A DNA stretch of 64,000 bases, taken from Poa pratensis (lineage: Eukaryota > Streptophyta > Magnoliopsida > Poales > Poaceae). A program made the position numbers and the translations under genes. Under the pieces are notes generated by a model. That model was given only the letters and a program-made list of their open reading frames with translations. It did no database searches and had not been told where the DNA came from. Location of the stretch: NCBI GenBank assembly GCA_947311845.1, contig CAMZMU010000041.1, forward strand, positions 113,018,573-113,082,572, given 5' to 3'. Position 1 is the first letter of the stretch. Every line of letters starts with the position of its first letter. Of the stretch, positions 22,430 through 33,658 are shown in pieces.

Positions 22430-22656
22430 GTGAGGTCCTTGGTCCCGGGTCGTATGACCAATCGGGACTAGAGGTCCTCCACCACGCCCGCGCCTCGGCG
22501 ACCACGTGGGAGCCTGTTGTTCCGGGTCGTAACGGACCCGGTACTAGAGGGGGGGGGGGGGGGGGGGGGCTCTAGTGTCGCCTTGCTAGTCCCGGGTGGA
22601 CACCCGGTACTAGAGGCCCTTACGACCCGGGACCAGTGGCCCTGTTTCCACTAGTG
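22430..22656. repeat. CACTA right subterminal repeats and 21-G run
   Basis: Repeats of GGTCCCGGGTCGTA, CCCGGTACTAGAGG and GGACCAGTGG precede the terminal CCCTGTTTCCACTAGTG. A homopolymer of 21 G (22549-22569) interrupts them. A 14-G run also occurs at 17979-17992. Confidence 0.75.
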
Positions 22657-22659
22657 GTT

Positions 22660-23300
22660 GGTCATAAGCATCACTGATAGGAATAAAATATTACTGCGCT
22701 GAGTAAAACTACTTGGTAAACTCATGTTACCAAAACATAAACTGATCATATATATCTGGAACAAAACTTTAATGTATTTAGTTCAATTCAAATGAAGAGA
22801 CCAAGATTAAAAAAAAGGCATATCCTTCTCTTCAATGTCAAAATCTCTCGTGACCACTCACACATCTTGCAATAATGATCTAAAGCTTAAACCTCGCTCT
22901 CAATATCAATCACCGACTACACACGTAACGAATCTATCTATGTATATTTATCAGATGCATATCATACGGTGCAAATCAAGATAAAATATTTAGCAACTGA
23001 ACCAAGAACATGTAATTAAGACAAATATGTGTACAGTTTCCACAGATCAGCAAAAAAAAAAACTAATCCAAACCTGTTTCGGGTCACGACGATCTGTAGA
23101 TAGAGCCCATGCATGCCTTTGTGACGTGAGTTCCTAGCCATGCAGCTATTCCCTGATGCCTCTGATGTCTCGTCAAGTACGTCAGGCCGACAGAATTCTC
23201 TCTGGTGCTCCTTGCATCATCTGGCTGAGTACTTCAGGCCGACGACTTCCTCTCCAGTGCTTGCCGCGTGTGTTGTCTTCTATGATCTGGTCGAAAGCTT
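22660..23300. repeat. Duplicate B, right part
   Basis: Continues the alignment to duplicate A directly after the CACTA target duplication (GGTCAT(A/T)AGCATCACTG...). It matches 10819-11480, including CATGCATGCCTTTGTGACGT and the AGGCCGACG motifs. It diverges more than the left part, and has several frameshifts if read as coding. Confidence 0.8.
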
Positions 23301-25174
23301 CAGGCTGACCGCGTCGTCCCCAGTTCTTCCGTGAGCTGTAGGACATGAGATCGCCTTGAGTTGTAGGACGTGAGATGGCCGCTCTCTATATCGTTGTATC
23401 TGAGGCTTTGACCTGTAGGCCTTTTCTCCATTATGCATGTTCCCCAGTAGAGATGACGCCAAAATCTTAGCTATTCCAAAAGAACATCACACAAAACTGA
23501 TTTGTCTCAATCTTGTATTTGGATCGCAGATTCAGCGATTTGCCGGCCGATTGGAGACTTTTTTTGATTCGCTGATGTCGTGACTCCGATTCGCCAGGCG
23601 ACTGGCGCCTGAGCGTCGACATGTCTGGATGTGTTGATATTGGAGACTTTGATCTGCGGTAGTGTGGATCATGGTATAGCTCTGGATGGTGCTTAGCTCG
23701 ACCCATGAAGGCGGCGTATACGGCAACGTCAGAAAGAGAAGGCCATCCGATTGTGCTAGATGCTAGATGGATCGTACATGAAGTTTGGGAGATTTTTAAT
23801 TCCTATTTCAGTCCGATGGTGAGTCCTCTCTGCTTACGTGAACTTTTTTTCCGGCGTAGGCAAACGCGATCCTTCCCAGATAGGCATACGTGGTCAATTC
23901 TGACTGGTGCCGATTTAGACTTCTCTTTGTATACGTAGCCAGCTTCGGTCGTTTTGATCTTTGTCCAAGCGAATCGTTATTTTAAAATCTGAGTCGTTCG
24001 TTTTTTCACGTTATATGTTTGATTAATCTAAGCCGTTGTTTGTCCTGTGTTTTAATTATATAATAGATTTGATGGACCAGGAGCCAGTTTTGTCAGGATC
24101 AGTGGTCACTCCCTGATGAGATCATATGTCCAAGATATTCCAACTTCTGTTGTGCAACCATCCATGCATGGATACTGCGATGGCGGGCGGCTGTGAGGAC
24201 GAGGGAGTGCTACCATTCATGAGCCTAGGTGGTGGAAACCCACATGCTAGTCGTGAAGTCCAGGCCCCCAATCCAAGTTTTATATTTTCCGAAATCATAA
24301 TCAACTACTACAAAACCGAGTATTACAGCCGCATCAGGACCATGGTCCTCAGCCGGTTTTCCCATCCGACTCGGAGCAACAGTTGAGGATAATCCAACCG
24401 CGAGGAGCCGGTTTTCCCGTCCGACTGAGAAACTAGCCCCCTCGGACGGTTCTTAAAATAACCCGACTCTGTAACCGGAGGTGGACGCAGCTAATAACCG
24501 ACGCGCATGTCGGAGGTGGGCAGGCTTCTTGACCGGCTCCACTGGGACAGAACGTCCGAGTTTACCCAGACATCCCGGCATAATTTGGAGGCGGTTGTGA
24601 ATAAAAACATGCTGGGGTCGTATGCGTCGGTTACATTTTTTAGGTGGCTCCAATTTACCCGGAGGGTTTGATGTATCCCAGGAGTTCCGTGTATGTCGTT
24701 CGGGATATGATTAGTCCGGCGTGTCTGCATTTATCTGGGAAAGCATATATCCAGAAGGTACGACCTTTTCCGGAACTGTCATGCCCACTATTTCAGAAAC
24801 GTGCGAATTAATTAATATTGATGCTTAATTAGCACATATATTGCGAATCAAACAGACTTCATTTACATGCCGACTAGTAACAAATAAAGGACTTCTAAAT
24901 ATCATACATAGCTAGCTTAATTCTAAATCCTAGCCTAATTAGCTCAAATGTTTCATCCACGTCTGAAACAGACTGCTAGTTTTCACAGTCGTTTGAAATA
25001 CATATTCATGCCATCATTGAACCTTATGCCGCAGATAATGATGATCGATCCGATTTGGAAGTCAGCTTTGTGAGCGAATTCAATCCAGCTTTCCTTCTCC
25101 AAGCAAAATCTGCCTCTTTCATCTTTAAACCATTTTCCAAAGCAAAGGTTAAGTGGTTCGGACGACAAACAGAG
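23301..25174. other. Intergenic region, possibly with a decayed transposon
   Basis: No gene is convincing. At 24345-24430 the phrase AGCCGGTTTTCCC(A/G)TCCGACT occurs twice; the surrounding GC-rich sequence (24310-24740) differs from its AT-rich flanks and starts after ACTACTACAAAACC, so it may be a degenerate DNA transposon. Its ends are not identifiable. 24740-25174 is AT-rich and should contain the 3' UTR of the minus-strand gene that follows. Confidence 0.4.
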
Positions 25175-26414
25175 TCAACCTGATGAAGGGATGATGATGT
25201 GTTGATAAATAATGCTTCTAATCTTCTGCAAAATTGAGGAGAATTAACAGTGACATCATTTATAATTAAAATATATGAAAGGACATTTCAAACTGTTGTG
25301 CAGAATTACTTACAAGTGTACTACGCCCAAAGTTTTTCTCCATGAGCTTATGCACAACAAGAGAGCCGATACGTTCATAGTGCTCTCTGGCAAAATCAAC
25401 CACTCTAGCAATTTGTTTAGGAGAGAGTGACAACGAAGAAGGTTTCGCCAAAGAATTCAGGATATCGTCACGTCCTACAAATTCAGGATGAAAACAACCA
25501 CGTTTTCAATTAATAGCAGTGTATTATGTGAGGTTCTAATACTGACAAAACTATGCACAACAAAAATGTACCTTGTTTGGCAAGGGGATAACGAATTGCA
25601 TTGACTTGATCCTCTGCATCGTGCATCCAAAGTTAGTAAATTATGTATCAACATACATGTCAACTGTGAACTAACTTTGTAAGAAAAGAGGCTATAACCT
25701 GGCTCCTTTTCGATCATCAACTTCTCTTTATTATTGGCGTCAAAGATAGTAGCCCTGAAGAATTCCTGGTCACCATCTAAATTCACCGCTATCTGGTCGT
25801 AATAGTACAAACAGTAGTGCTCGATAAGATCGTCCCAGTCGCCTCCCGTTATCAGTGTTCTTTCCTCTTGTTTGTTGAGATCAAGTTTATACAAAAATCC
25901 ATCTCGGGTCACAATTTTCATCTCTCGGCCACCAGTAATTTCAGTTAACTGATCCCTGACATAGCAAGGAACATACTACAAAAAACAGAGGAGTCATTTT
26001 GGGAAACTACAATTTGCAACTAGTTGCGCCCACACCCACAAATTTTATGTGTAAAAAGACAAATAAAGTGTGAATAGCATATGATACTTTCAGTTGTATG
26101 ATCTAGGGACGGAGTAGGTACAGTAATTAACCAAAAAAAACATATATATATGTACATGCACAACATGACTTGTAATATGCATTTTGTGCAAATAGCTAGA
26201 TGGTGTGCGCATAACTAACTCGCCTACTTACCATGAAATCTATGTACTGCATATGCATAGTTAGCAAGAAAAAAGAGCTTCGTCTCTTCTCCATTCTGCA
26301 CGGCCCTTCAAAGTTGAGGCACACTGGGCAAGGAGCCTAAAAAAATAAGATTTTGATATATATTAGAGACACCCAGATGTAGTGCATATATAGATCCAAA
26401 AAATCATATACCAT
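25175..26414 (-). CDS. Predicted spliced gene with B3-like DNA-binding core
   Basis: I assembled six exons: 26414-26412 (possibly the end of a longer first exon), 26336-26232, 25975-25699, 25613-25572, 25474-25314, 25225-25175. All have GT..AG borders and compatible phases and give about 212 residues. The order is a Cys motif APCPVCLNFEGPC, MEKRRSSFFLLTM, YVPCYVRDQL, then DGFLYKLDL and GGDWDDLIEHYCLYYYDQI followed by EFFRATIFDANN. The W..(L/F)...H.L...D pattern and strand spacing resemble the plant B3 fold (REM-like transcription factors). The C-terminal part (SLSPKQIARVVDFAREHYER) looks helical. The ATG at the first exon end is one option; the MEK methionine at 26294 is another. I cannot name the gene. 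Confidence 0.55.
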
Positions 26415-27203
26415 TTTCGATCGTGATGGGAGGGTGGGGGTGGCGACGCCGGCTTGAAGTGTAGAGCCGTGCAGCAGAGGGCAAGGCCGGGCGAGCCACA
26501 GGATGAAAAGATCGGGAGTGTTGGATGGGGAAGGAGTAGCAGTGACAGCGAGAACGGTGTCGGGGCGGAGGTGTGACGGGAGCATGGTGGCGGGACTGAC
26601 GGACGCGGACGGGGCAGGATGGGGGTGGTGGGTGGGTGTGGGAGGGGGTGGAGGGGGACGGAGGAGGAGGGCTAGCTGGTGGTGCTCCGGCGGAAGGGAG
26701 TGGATAAAGTCTTGTGGCGGGGGGAGGGAGAAGGGCGTCGGGGTAGGTAGCAGCTGGAACACGCGGCGGCGGGGCGAAATGAAATGTTTCATGTGTGAGT
26801 GACAAAATCGAGTGAGTGCCAAATTCAAATGAGCGGGCCGGGGAAAAATTGTCTCTGGACCAAAAATTCCCCGCGAAAACGAAATTTCCGGACCTATGGG
26901 AAACCAGTTAGACGGTCCGGATATTACACGAACTTAACAAGATAATGAGCATAGATTCGAAAGAGGAAATTACAAAGAGGCAAATTCCATGGTAATTGGA
27001 AACATACGATAGGGGAATTTACATAGAAGCCGAATTTAACAAGATTGTGAGTACACATACACATATAAAGATAGGAACTCACAAACTTGACTGACTTAAA
27101 CATGGACCAAACTAAGAACAATTCAGCAGGATTAAGACTAGACGTTGACAAAGATTGCAACACAAACTTAAACATAGATAAACTAAGGAGAATCTTCGTT
27201 GGA
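26415..27203. other. GC-rich upstream region of the B3-like gene and AT-rich spacer
   Basis: 26415-26800 is very GC-rich and open on the minus strand, but its translation is proline/serine low complexity, so I read it as promoter/5' UTR or a poorly conserved N-terminus. 26800-27203 contains no gene. TTAGACGGTCCG lies at about 26908 and has an inverted partner at about 50793-50804, beyond the retrotransposon. Confidence 0.45.
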
Positions 27204-27971
27204 TTAGTCGATGACGATCGCAACGTCCTCGATGGACTTGCGCAGTGCGTCGTTGGTGCCCGGCCACAACGGATCGTCGCCAGGCTCGACCTGAGGCAGC
27301 GGCGGTGACTGGATCTCCTCCATCGCATCTATGAATGCCTCGATAGCCGACCAGTCAACGGAGCTGGAGGTGCCGGATACCCCGGGCTCATGCTTGACGG
27401 CGTTCGGAGGCGACGTGCACGTCATCTGTATGAAATCGTCCCACTGCAACTCGGGCTCCGGCTTGACGGCGGGCTCAAACGACACGAGCATCATCTCTTC
27501 CAACCCCTCACACACCTCCTCGAACTTGGGCTCGTGAACTGCTTGACGGGCGGGTGCCGTTGCGTTCACCGCGTCGGCAGGGGCTTGGGTCCAGAGCTGG
27601 TATCGCGACGTCGTGTTCCACCGCCTCGCCGTTCGGCCAAAGCGGGAGTAGAGGTGCTTGGCTTCGTGTTCGCGTGCAAACAAGCTATCCCAGAATGGCG
27701 CACTCGCTCTGTACTTCGGGTCCGCCTGTAGCGCCGCCGAGGGCAAGCGCGCCCTGAGTTTGGCCACCGCCATTGTGCGGGCGTGACTCGTCGGCGGCGG
27801 CGGCACGGGGACGCCGTCGAGGTCTAGGTTCCACCCCTTCGGTACGTGTGAGTCCGGCGGGGTGGGGACACCGGAAGCGGCTAGGTCAGAAGCCCTCTCC
27901 GTGTTCAAATACGGCCGGCCATATGCGCGGCGGCTCAATACGTTCCCCGCAAGATGCATCGGCCTCCTCAT
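27204..27971 (-). CDS. Second GW(H/N)L-family protein
   Basis: An intact single frame of 255 codons, starting MRRPMHLAGNVLSRRAYGRP at 27971. The core HVPKGWNLDLDGVPVPPPP, then LRARLPSAALQADPKY and APFWDSLFAREHEAKH, aligns with the CACTA gene at 18051-19025 (P.GW.L....PVP..P; LP.AL..DP.Y.A..P.W.....EHE). The C-terminal half is acidic and rich in Glu/Pro/Ser, ending SIEDVAIVID. Function is unknown. A 22.6-kb retrotransposon begins 98 bp upstream of the ATG, so the original promoter has been separated. It may be a transposon passenger, because inverted TTAGACGGTCCG motifs flank the locus. Confidence 0.65.
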   Translation of the reverse strand: MRRPMHLAGNVLSRRAYGRPYLNTERASDLAASGVPTPPDSHVPKGWNLDLDGVPVPPPPTSHARTMAVAKLRARLPSAALQADPKYRASAPFWDSLFAREHEAKHLYSRFGRTARRWNTTSRYQLWTQAPADAVNATAPARQAVHEPKFEEVCEGLEEMMLVSFEPAVKPEPELQWDDFIQMTCTSPPNAVKHEPGVSGTSSSVDWSAIEAFIDAMEEIQSPPLPQVEPGDDPLWPGTNDALRKSIEDVAIVID

Positions 27972-29794
27972 CCTGACGGATCTACGCGGTGGCGGGGTGT
28001 GGGGAGATGGCGATCGGAGTTTTGGGAGGTCGGGGAGTGTAGGGAGATGCAGGTGTGTGCATGGCAGCTTGTAACATCCCAAATTTACAATCAAAATTAT
28101 TAACCCAAAAATGAGGGCCAACAAAAAACTTTTGTTGTAATGATTGTATTTTCTTCCCATTGCTCTGTTTGCCTTGTGTGACTTGATGTTGTTTGACAAA
28201 TAAATATTAACCAAACAACCTAACCTAAGTAAGAATATATATTAAACTTTGGTTATCATGTTATGACAAGAATAGATTCCATATATCTTTACCATTCTTA
28301 TTTTGACCAAAGTTCATTTCAATGATGCTTCGTTTTGGCAACAACCAAAACATCCATTATTAAGAGGGTAAAAGTGATTTCCAAAATTATGTGTTCCCAA
28401 AAATATGGAGATCTATATGTTATCCCCTATCTATATTTCAACCTTGATATTTTGCATGTGTATGCAACTCCCATTTTTATACACTCTTATTTCCACTCCA
28501 TTTTAAAATAACACTAGTGGGAAACATATTACCCACATACTTCTCTTTATCAAATCTCTTGAAAACTATTACGTTAGGAGTTGAGATATTCTTTAAAAAC
28601 ATCCTCTTGTCATAATTGAGTGTGATCATTTCTACAAGATAGTATTGTTAATTATGGAAATGGTGGTATGATTTATTCTTGTGGTTTGAATTGTGTGGTC
28701 TTAATTGTGTTGTTGATATTGTGTGTTTGTTGCTTGTGAGGATAATTCCTCAGTTGTGCTCAATACTAAAATAGAACACACTTGGCAACCAAGTTGGAGT
28801 GTGTTTTGAATAAATACAAACCCCTCTAAAATTATCCACACCTAAGTGAAAATCTTAAATTTAGGGAAATGATCCTATTAAAATTCCCTCTCTATCTATT
28901 CCTCTATTTTATGAAAACAAGTATATTTTCCTATTCTAGGAATGAGATGAAGTAATAATCATCTCTACTCCAGCTCACTCATTCAACAAAAAGGAAATTA
29001 AGATCATGAAATAAAGGAATGATCTTAATAAATTATTTTCCTACTTACCTCTCTAATTCCTTCAAACAAATATTTTCTCTACGAAAATATAAATCATCGA
29101 AGTTTAGTTATTTGTCAAGAAAGTTCCAAAAGTTCAAAACCATATCTCTCACTTGATTTAAAAATATTAAAGGGATAACAAATATTATTTACCAAAAATA
29201 CCATAACAAAATCCTATGAACAAATGTTGTTCGATACATTTTATTTTCAAATACCAAATTTTGTGGGGCTTCTACATGTATATGGGGGGCTACCTGAATT
29301 TTCTCAAATTTTTATAAAATGTTTAGGTGCCCCAATTTAAATCCCAAAACGCTACTGGTTTTAAAAGGAAATAGGAAAAGGACTCAGATGAAAAAGGTAA
29401 AAGAATTCCAGGGGGCTCTTTGCAAGATCCTCATCTTCTTCCTCCTGTAGCCGCAGCGCGGAGTGGCTACAGTGTCGCCGTGCGCTCCACGGCCGTGTTC
29501 CTCGCCTCCGTGTCGCCACCCGGGGCCCTCCTCTCCACTGCTCTGTGAGGAGAACGACACCGCGCCTCTACCCTTCTCCTCCGCGACCTCGTCCCCTCTC
29601 CTTGCTGTCCCCTGCACGCCCCTCTCTGCCGCGGACAGAACACGGGAGCGCCGGCCCCGATCTCCGTCCCCTCTGCACCCCGGCAAGCTCAGCTCGCCCC
29701 AGCCTCTCCCCGACCTCGCCCTGTCCCCGCAGACACTCCAATTTGAGCCCGAACCCCTCCGTGCGCCCAGGCCACCATGGACCGTTGTCGCCCC

Positions 29795-29800
29795 TATAAA
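29795..29800 (+). promoter_or_regulatory. LTR TATA box
   Basis: CCCCTATAAAATCCCC lies in the GC-rich block; the same sequence occurs in the right LTR at 47584-47589. Position and context fit a core promoter for the retroelement transcript starting about 30 bp downstream. Confidence 0.55.
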
Positions 29801-31187
29801 ATCCCCACCTGGGCCTCGCATCCTCTCCGCACCGCACCATCTCCACGTCTCGCCCTCACTCCACTCTCTCACCGTGCACCGCCAGGAGGTCGGCGAGCCT
29901 CTGCAGCCTCGCTGCCGTGGTTGAGCATGTCCACGCTCGGCCGTGGCTGAAGAGACGCTCCCAGGACCTCGCCGTCGAGAAGGCCAAACGGAGGCAGCCG
30001 CCGAGTTCGCCGACGCGGATTGAGACGCCCCCAAGCCACGCCGTTCACGCTGTCCTTTTCCCCACGTTCGCCGCACCCGCCTCGACCCGCTCCGCCGCCC
30101 CCAGGCCCTCGAGGTGAGCAGCACGCCACCTCCTCTGTCTCCGGCCACGGCGGCGACGCCAAATCTGGTCGTCGCCGATGGTTTGCTTGCTGACCGTTGG
30201 ATCGTGATCCAACGGTGACTTACCGATTCACCTAAGTGAGCCGCTGACAGGATGGCCCCACCTGTCGGCGCTTTCATCTTTTTCAGCGCAGAGGAATTAA
30301 ATCATGAGTCACTGACGGGTAGGACCCACCCGTCAGTGTTTTCAACATTATCCACTCAGAATTATAATTCGAATTTTCTGTTTAATTTAGAAATCAGTAC
30401 TGTGCTTTACTTCAAAATTCAATATCTCACGTTTTATAGATCCAAATAAATCAAATCTAAATGTTCTGGAAAGGTAATGAAAATGTTTAACAAACCCAAG
30501 TGGTCTCACTTAATTTGATTAAGTTATACAAATGCATTATTAAAAATGCCACAGAAGGTTTAAATTCTAAACTTGTTTGTTTCTGATACCCTGTTAGTCC
30601 AAATATTTCCAAACCAATTTTATTAGCTTGGTACTGTGATATATTAGGATCCCTAATTTTGGTAGAATTAATTAAGCAATGTTAGTTGTTGACTTTAAGC
30701 TAAACCCTTCTGGACTAAAACAAATAAATATGTTTAATGGTTAACCCAAATGAGTTAGGACCAATTTTGTTAGCTCACATATAGCCTTGGTTACTTGCCC
30801 CAAAAAGGATATAATTTTAGGAGCAACAGAACATTTGGGGTAGCCAAAACTTAATTATTTAGTTACTGTTTTCAAACCTTTGTATAGGGAGTTTGATAAC
30901 TCCAATTAATCCAAATCCAGTTGTGTTACCTTATACACATCAGTAGCTTTCTATAGAATTTTAGTTTGTATTTTTGTGATCAACAGAACCCAAGTTATGC
31001 AATTAAACTTGTACCACTAGTTTCTGCTATATTTAAGACATCACTAAATAATAGTTAATTAAATTAAATGGAAACCAAAGTGTGTTGCTTTGTGTGTGCA
31101 GTAGCTATTGGTGATGCTTATGATTGTTATGTTGTGGGGATTGCTTGAGTAGTTTAGTGATTGTTTGTATTGCTGGTTTGACGTTTA

Positions 31188-31337
31188 GACGAGAACGTTG
31201 TCGGAGTCTACGAGGAGGGGGAATACTTTGATCAACAAGCACAAGACCCCGAGAACTTTGCCGAGCAAGGCAATCTACTCTCTGAGCTTGCACCTAAATA
31301 CATAAGCATTCACTTTGATCAAATGATTTACTCTTAA
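31188..31337 (+). CDS. Short acidic reading frame embedded in the left LTR
   Basis: About 49 codons: DENVVGVYEEGEYFDQQAQD and then PENFAEQG...LLSELAPKY, ending TAA at 31335-31337. There is no ATG; the frame follows an acceptor-like TTTAG, so it would have to be the second exon of a transcript starting in the GC-rich block. The right LTR has the same frame at 48977-49126 with a single N-to-K change. A comparable acidic exon-like stretch exists in the unrelated-looking solo LTR (minus strand, about 52378-52326). Coding status is inferred. Confidence 0.35.
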   Translation, partial: DENVVGVYEEGEYFDQQAQDPENFAEQGNLLSELAPKYISIHFDQMIYS

Positions 31338-32925
31338 GACAATGGTTTACAAAAGCTTTTCCAAAAGTATATGGATATTATTTTACCACCCTATGTAGAA
31401 TTATAAGTTAGTTTATATAAAACTATAGGATGGGAAACAATGTTGTTTATACAAAACTCCTTTGGAAATACTGTGTGGATGTGAAATGCCGAGATGTCGG
31501 TGTTGAAGTGGAGAAATGGAAAATGGTGATGTTGGTGAAAAATGCACATTGTGTCCTTGTACTTACAGAACAGCCGATAATCTGTGCGACCACATTTACC
31601 CATATACGGGAATGGGCGTAGTCATATAGTTTGCTCATGTTAGTACTGGATGCCTCAACAACGGGGATGACCCCGTTCCATGAGGGGATGGTCTGAGGAC
31701 CTACCCCCTGACCCGGGTCCTCTAAAGAGAAGAACGCCTGAGGGCAACGCCTGAGGGCTGATATGAATTGGAGATAGAGGATTTGTAGGGCCATTAAATT
31801 CGCCGGGCGGAACTACGAGTCCTCACACTTAGTTTCCGACGTGCTGGATTTAAGTGTCGATGGAATGTTCCGTAGCGGTAGGGTCCTATACTAGCATGAG
31901 CAAAGGACAGGCTATGGTCGGTGACTCAACTTCGCATACACCTTGTATGGCGGGACGTGGCTGACACGATGAGTTGCCGGATGGATGTGGGGAAAGCGTG
32001 CTACCTCTGCAGAGGGTAAAACTATTCGAATAGCCGAGTCCTCGGATATGGACAGCTGGAAAGAACTGCTCGGTCCTATGTGCAAGTTTTGGAAATGTTT
32101 TAAGAGTTGAAAGGAAAATGGAGATGTTGTATATGTGCACTATACCGATGAGTCGGTATGAGGTTGCTGGAAAAGAGGAGGACCCTGAGGGGCTATGATC
32201 GAGAAGTGCAAAGTTTTGTGTCCTGAAAGTGGGAAATGTTTTATGCAACTATACCAAAGGGTTGGTATAAGGTTGTGGGAAAAATGATTTGACCAGAAAT
32301 GGTTTTGGCCAGAAAAGGAGGAGTTTTGGAGAAATAAACAAATGGTGATTTTCCGGGAAAATGTTTGTAAAAGAGACTTCTTACCTTCTTCAACAAAGAT
32401 GGATTTTCGGGAAAAAGTTTTAAAAGAGAATTCTTACAAAGTTAGGTTTATGGAAAAATGTTCTAAAAGCCTTCTTTTCTTTTCAACAAAGATATAGTTA
32501 TGTCTTCTCAAAATAAAGGGTTTTCTTATAATAAAAATGATGCTATTGCATGCTCATGTCGGGGGTAGTTTTGCGAGTACATAAATGTACTCATGGCTGT
32601 GTCCCTGGATATTCCCATGTCCAGAGTTCAAGAAGAAGTATGCTGAAGACCGAGAGATCGCCGACGTCAATGCGAACCAGGGCGCTTCCCAGTCAGCTGC
32701 CTGTGGGGTTATGGCTAATGACTAGGGCTCCACGCTGTTTTGAGGATTTCCGCTGCAAGTATCTGTTGAAGTTATGACTTCAATCAAGTAAGTAAGTTTT
32801 ATTCGGTATTTTTGGATGTTCTTTTGATACCAGTTTGATTGTGCTCAGCGACAGACTGATCACGGGATCGCTGATGTTGTAGGCACAAGGGTATGTTGGA
32901 CAGCTAGTCCGGGTCCCCACAGACT

Positions 32926-32937
32926 TGGTATCAGAGC
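32926..32937 (+). other. Primer-binding site (Met-tRNA type)
   Basis: TGGTATCAGAGC follows the left LTR after 4 nt. It is complementary to the 3' end of plant initiator Met-tRNA, the usual primer of many Copia and some Gypsy elements. Confidence 0.85.
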
Positions 32938-33658
32938 TATCCTGACTGTAACAGACCTTAGTTAGCATGGACGTTAGTTAGGAAAGAAATATTTTGTTAA
33001 AAATATATTGTTACCAAAAACATAATTTTTATCTGAGGAAGTCCAAAAATAACTTCCACTCTTCTCACCTTCTCAAATATTTCCGAGACTCATCCCTCTA
33101 TTTTAAGATTTTCTAAGGATTTATCTACTCCCTCTTACCCGTTCAAAATACCTGACGATGAACCCAAGTAAGACCTAATTAGCTAGCACCAACCAGAAGA
33201 AACTTCCATCTCGAATATTCAACATTCAACATCAAGGTGATTGATCTGCAAATGCCAGAATCATCAATGTCAACAAAGCAAGAGACCTCCGAAGAACTCA
33301 GCTCAACATCAATAATTCTACTCAGTTGCAACTTCGACAATCTCAATTCTCCAGCAGAAGCCGAAGACGACAAAATGAAGATTTCAGCAACCATCTATAA
33401 CCAAGGCCCATAGGAAAAATATATGATAGGAACTTTGGTTATACTACCCGGTTACCACGAGTATTAGGCGTCCAGTGGTACTAAATGTACCTTGTGCGAT
33501 GTTGGTTTGTGAGCCCTCTACTTGTTTGTTGTTTCTCCTGTGTGTTTCGCAAATCACGTCTAGCTAACAAATTCCTAATACTTACTCCGTAAAAGTAATC
33601 AGGTATCCTGATCACGGTAGCTCTGTTGCGCTTTTAAAGTTTTGTTCCCCAGACGAAG

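Larger units (their letters stand above)
12763..22656 (+). mobile_element. CACTA (En/Spm-type) DNA transposon, 9.9 kb
   Basis: Left end CACCAGTGGAAACAGGG, right end the inverse CCCTGTTTCCACTAGTG: 16 of 17 bases match. The left terminus has CACCA instead of CACTA. A 3-bp target duplication GTT flanks it (12760-12762, 22657-22659). The sequence outside both ends joins exactly as in duplicate A (AGTGTTGGTCAT), which proves the boundaries. Subterminal regions carry many short repeats of the type CTAGTACCGGG / CCCGGTACTAGAGG in both orientations, as expected for transposase binding sites. Cargo in order: tail-anchored protein (+), TNP2 (+, broken), hairpin-forming repeats, GW(H/N)L gene (-), and Transposase_24/Ulp1-like gene (+). 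Confidence 0.95.
28070..32921 (+). repeat. Left LTR of the long-LTR retrotransposon
   Basis: 4852 bp. It has an AT-rich first third, then a GC-rich block (about 29420-30120) with a TATA box TATAAA at 29795-29800, the likely U3/R transcription start region. A donor-like GAGGTGAGC follows at about 30110. An acceptor and a short acidic reading frame lie near 31188. The remainder is AT-rich and non-coding. GC-rich open frames in the block are low complexity and not supported as proteins. Confidence 0.9.

Noticed and set aside
23467..23726. Minus-strand frame starting MGRAKHHPELYHDPHYRRSK as a gene
   Set aside because: Short, no known domain, no supporting splice partners; overlapping frames are equally open. 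I could not exclude a decayed exon.
26337..26828. Proline-rich minus-strand open frame upstream of the B3-like gene
   Set aside because: Low complexity; both alternative frames are equally open because the region is GC-rich. It runs through a good splice donor at 26411. Only its last codon is used in my gene model.
29384..30277. Long minus-strand open frame (about 297 codons) in the left LTR, with a partner at 47488-48066
   Set aside because: It lies in the GC-rich LTR block, has low-complexity Arg/Gly/Ala composition and matches no domain; the copy in the right LTR is split by small indels, as expected for non-coding sequence.
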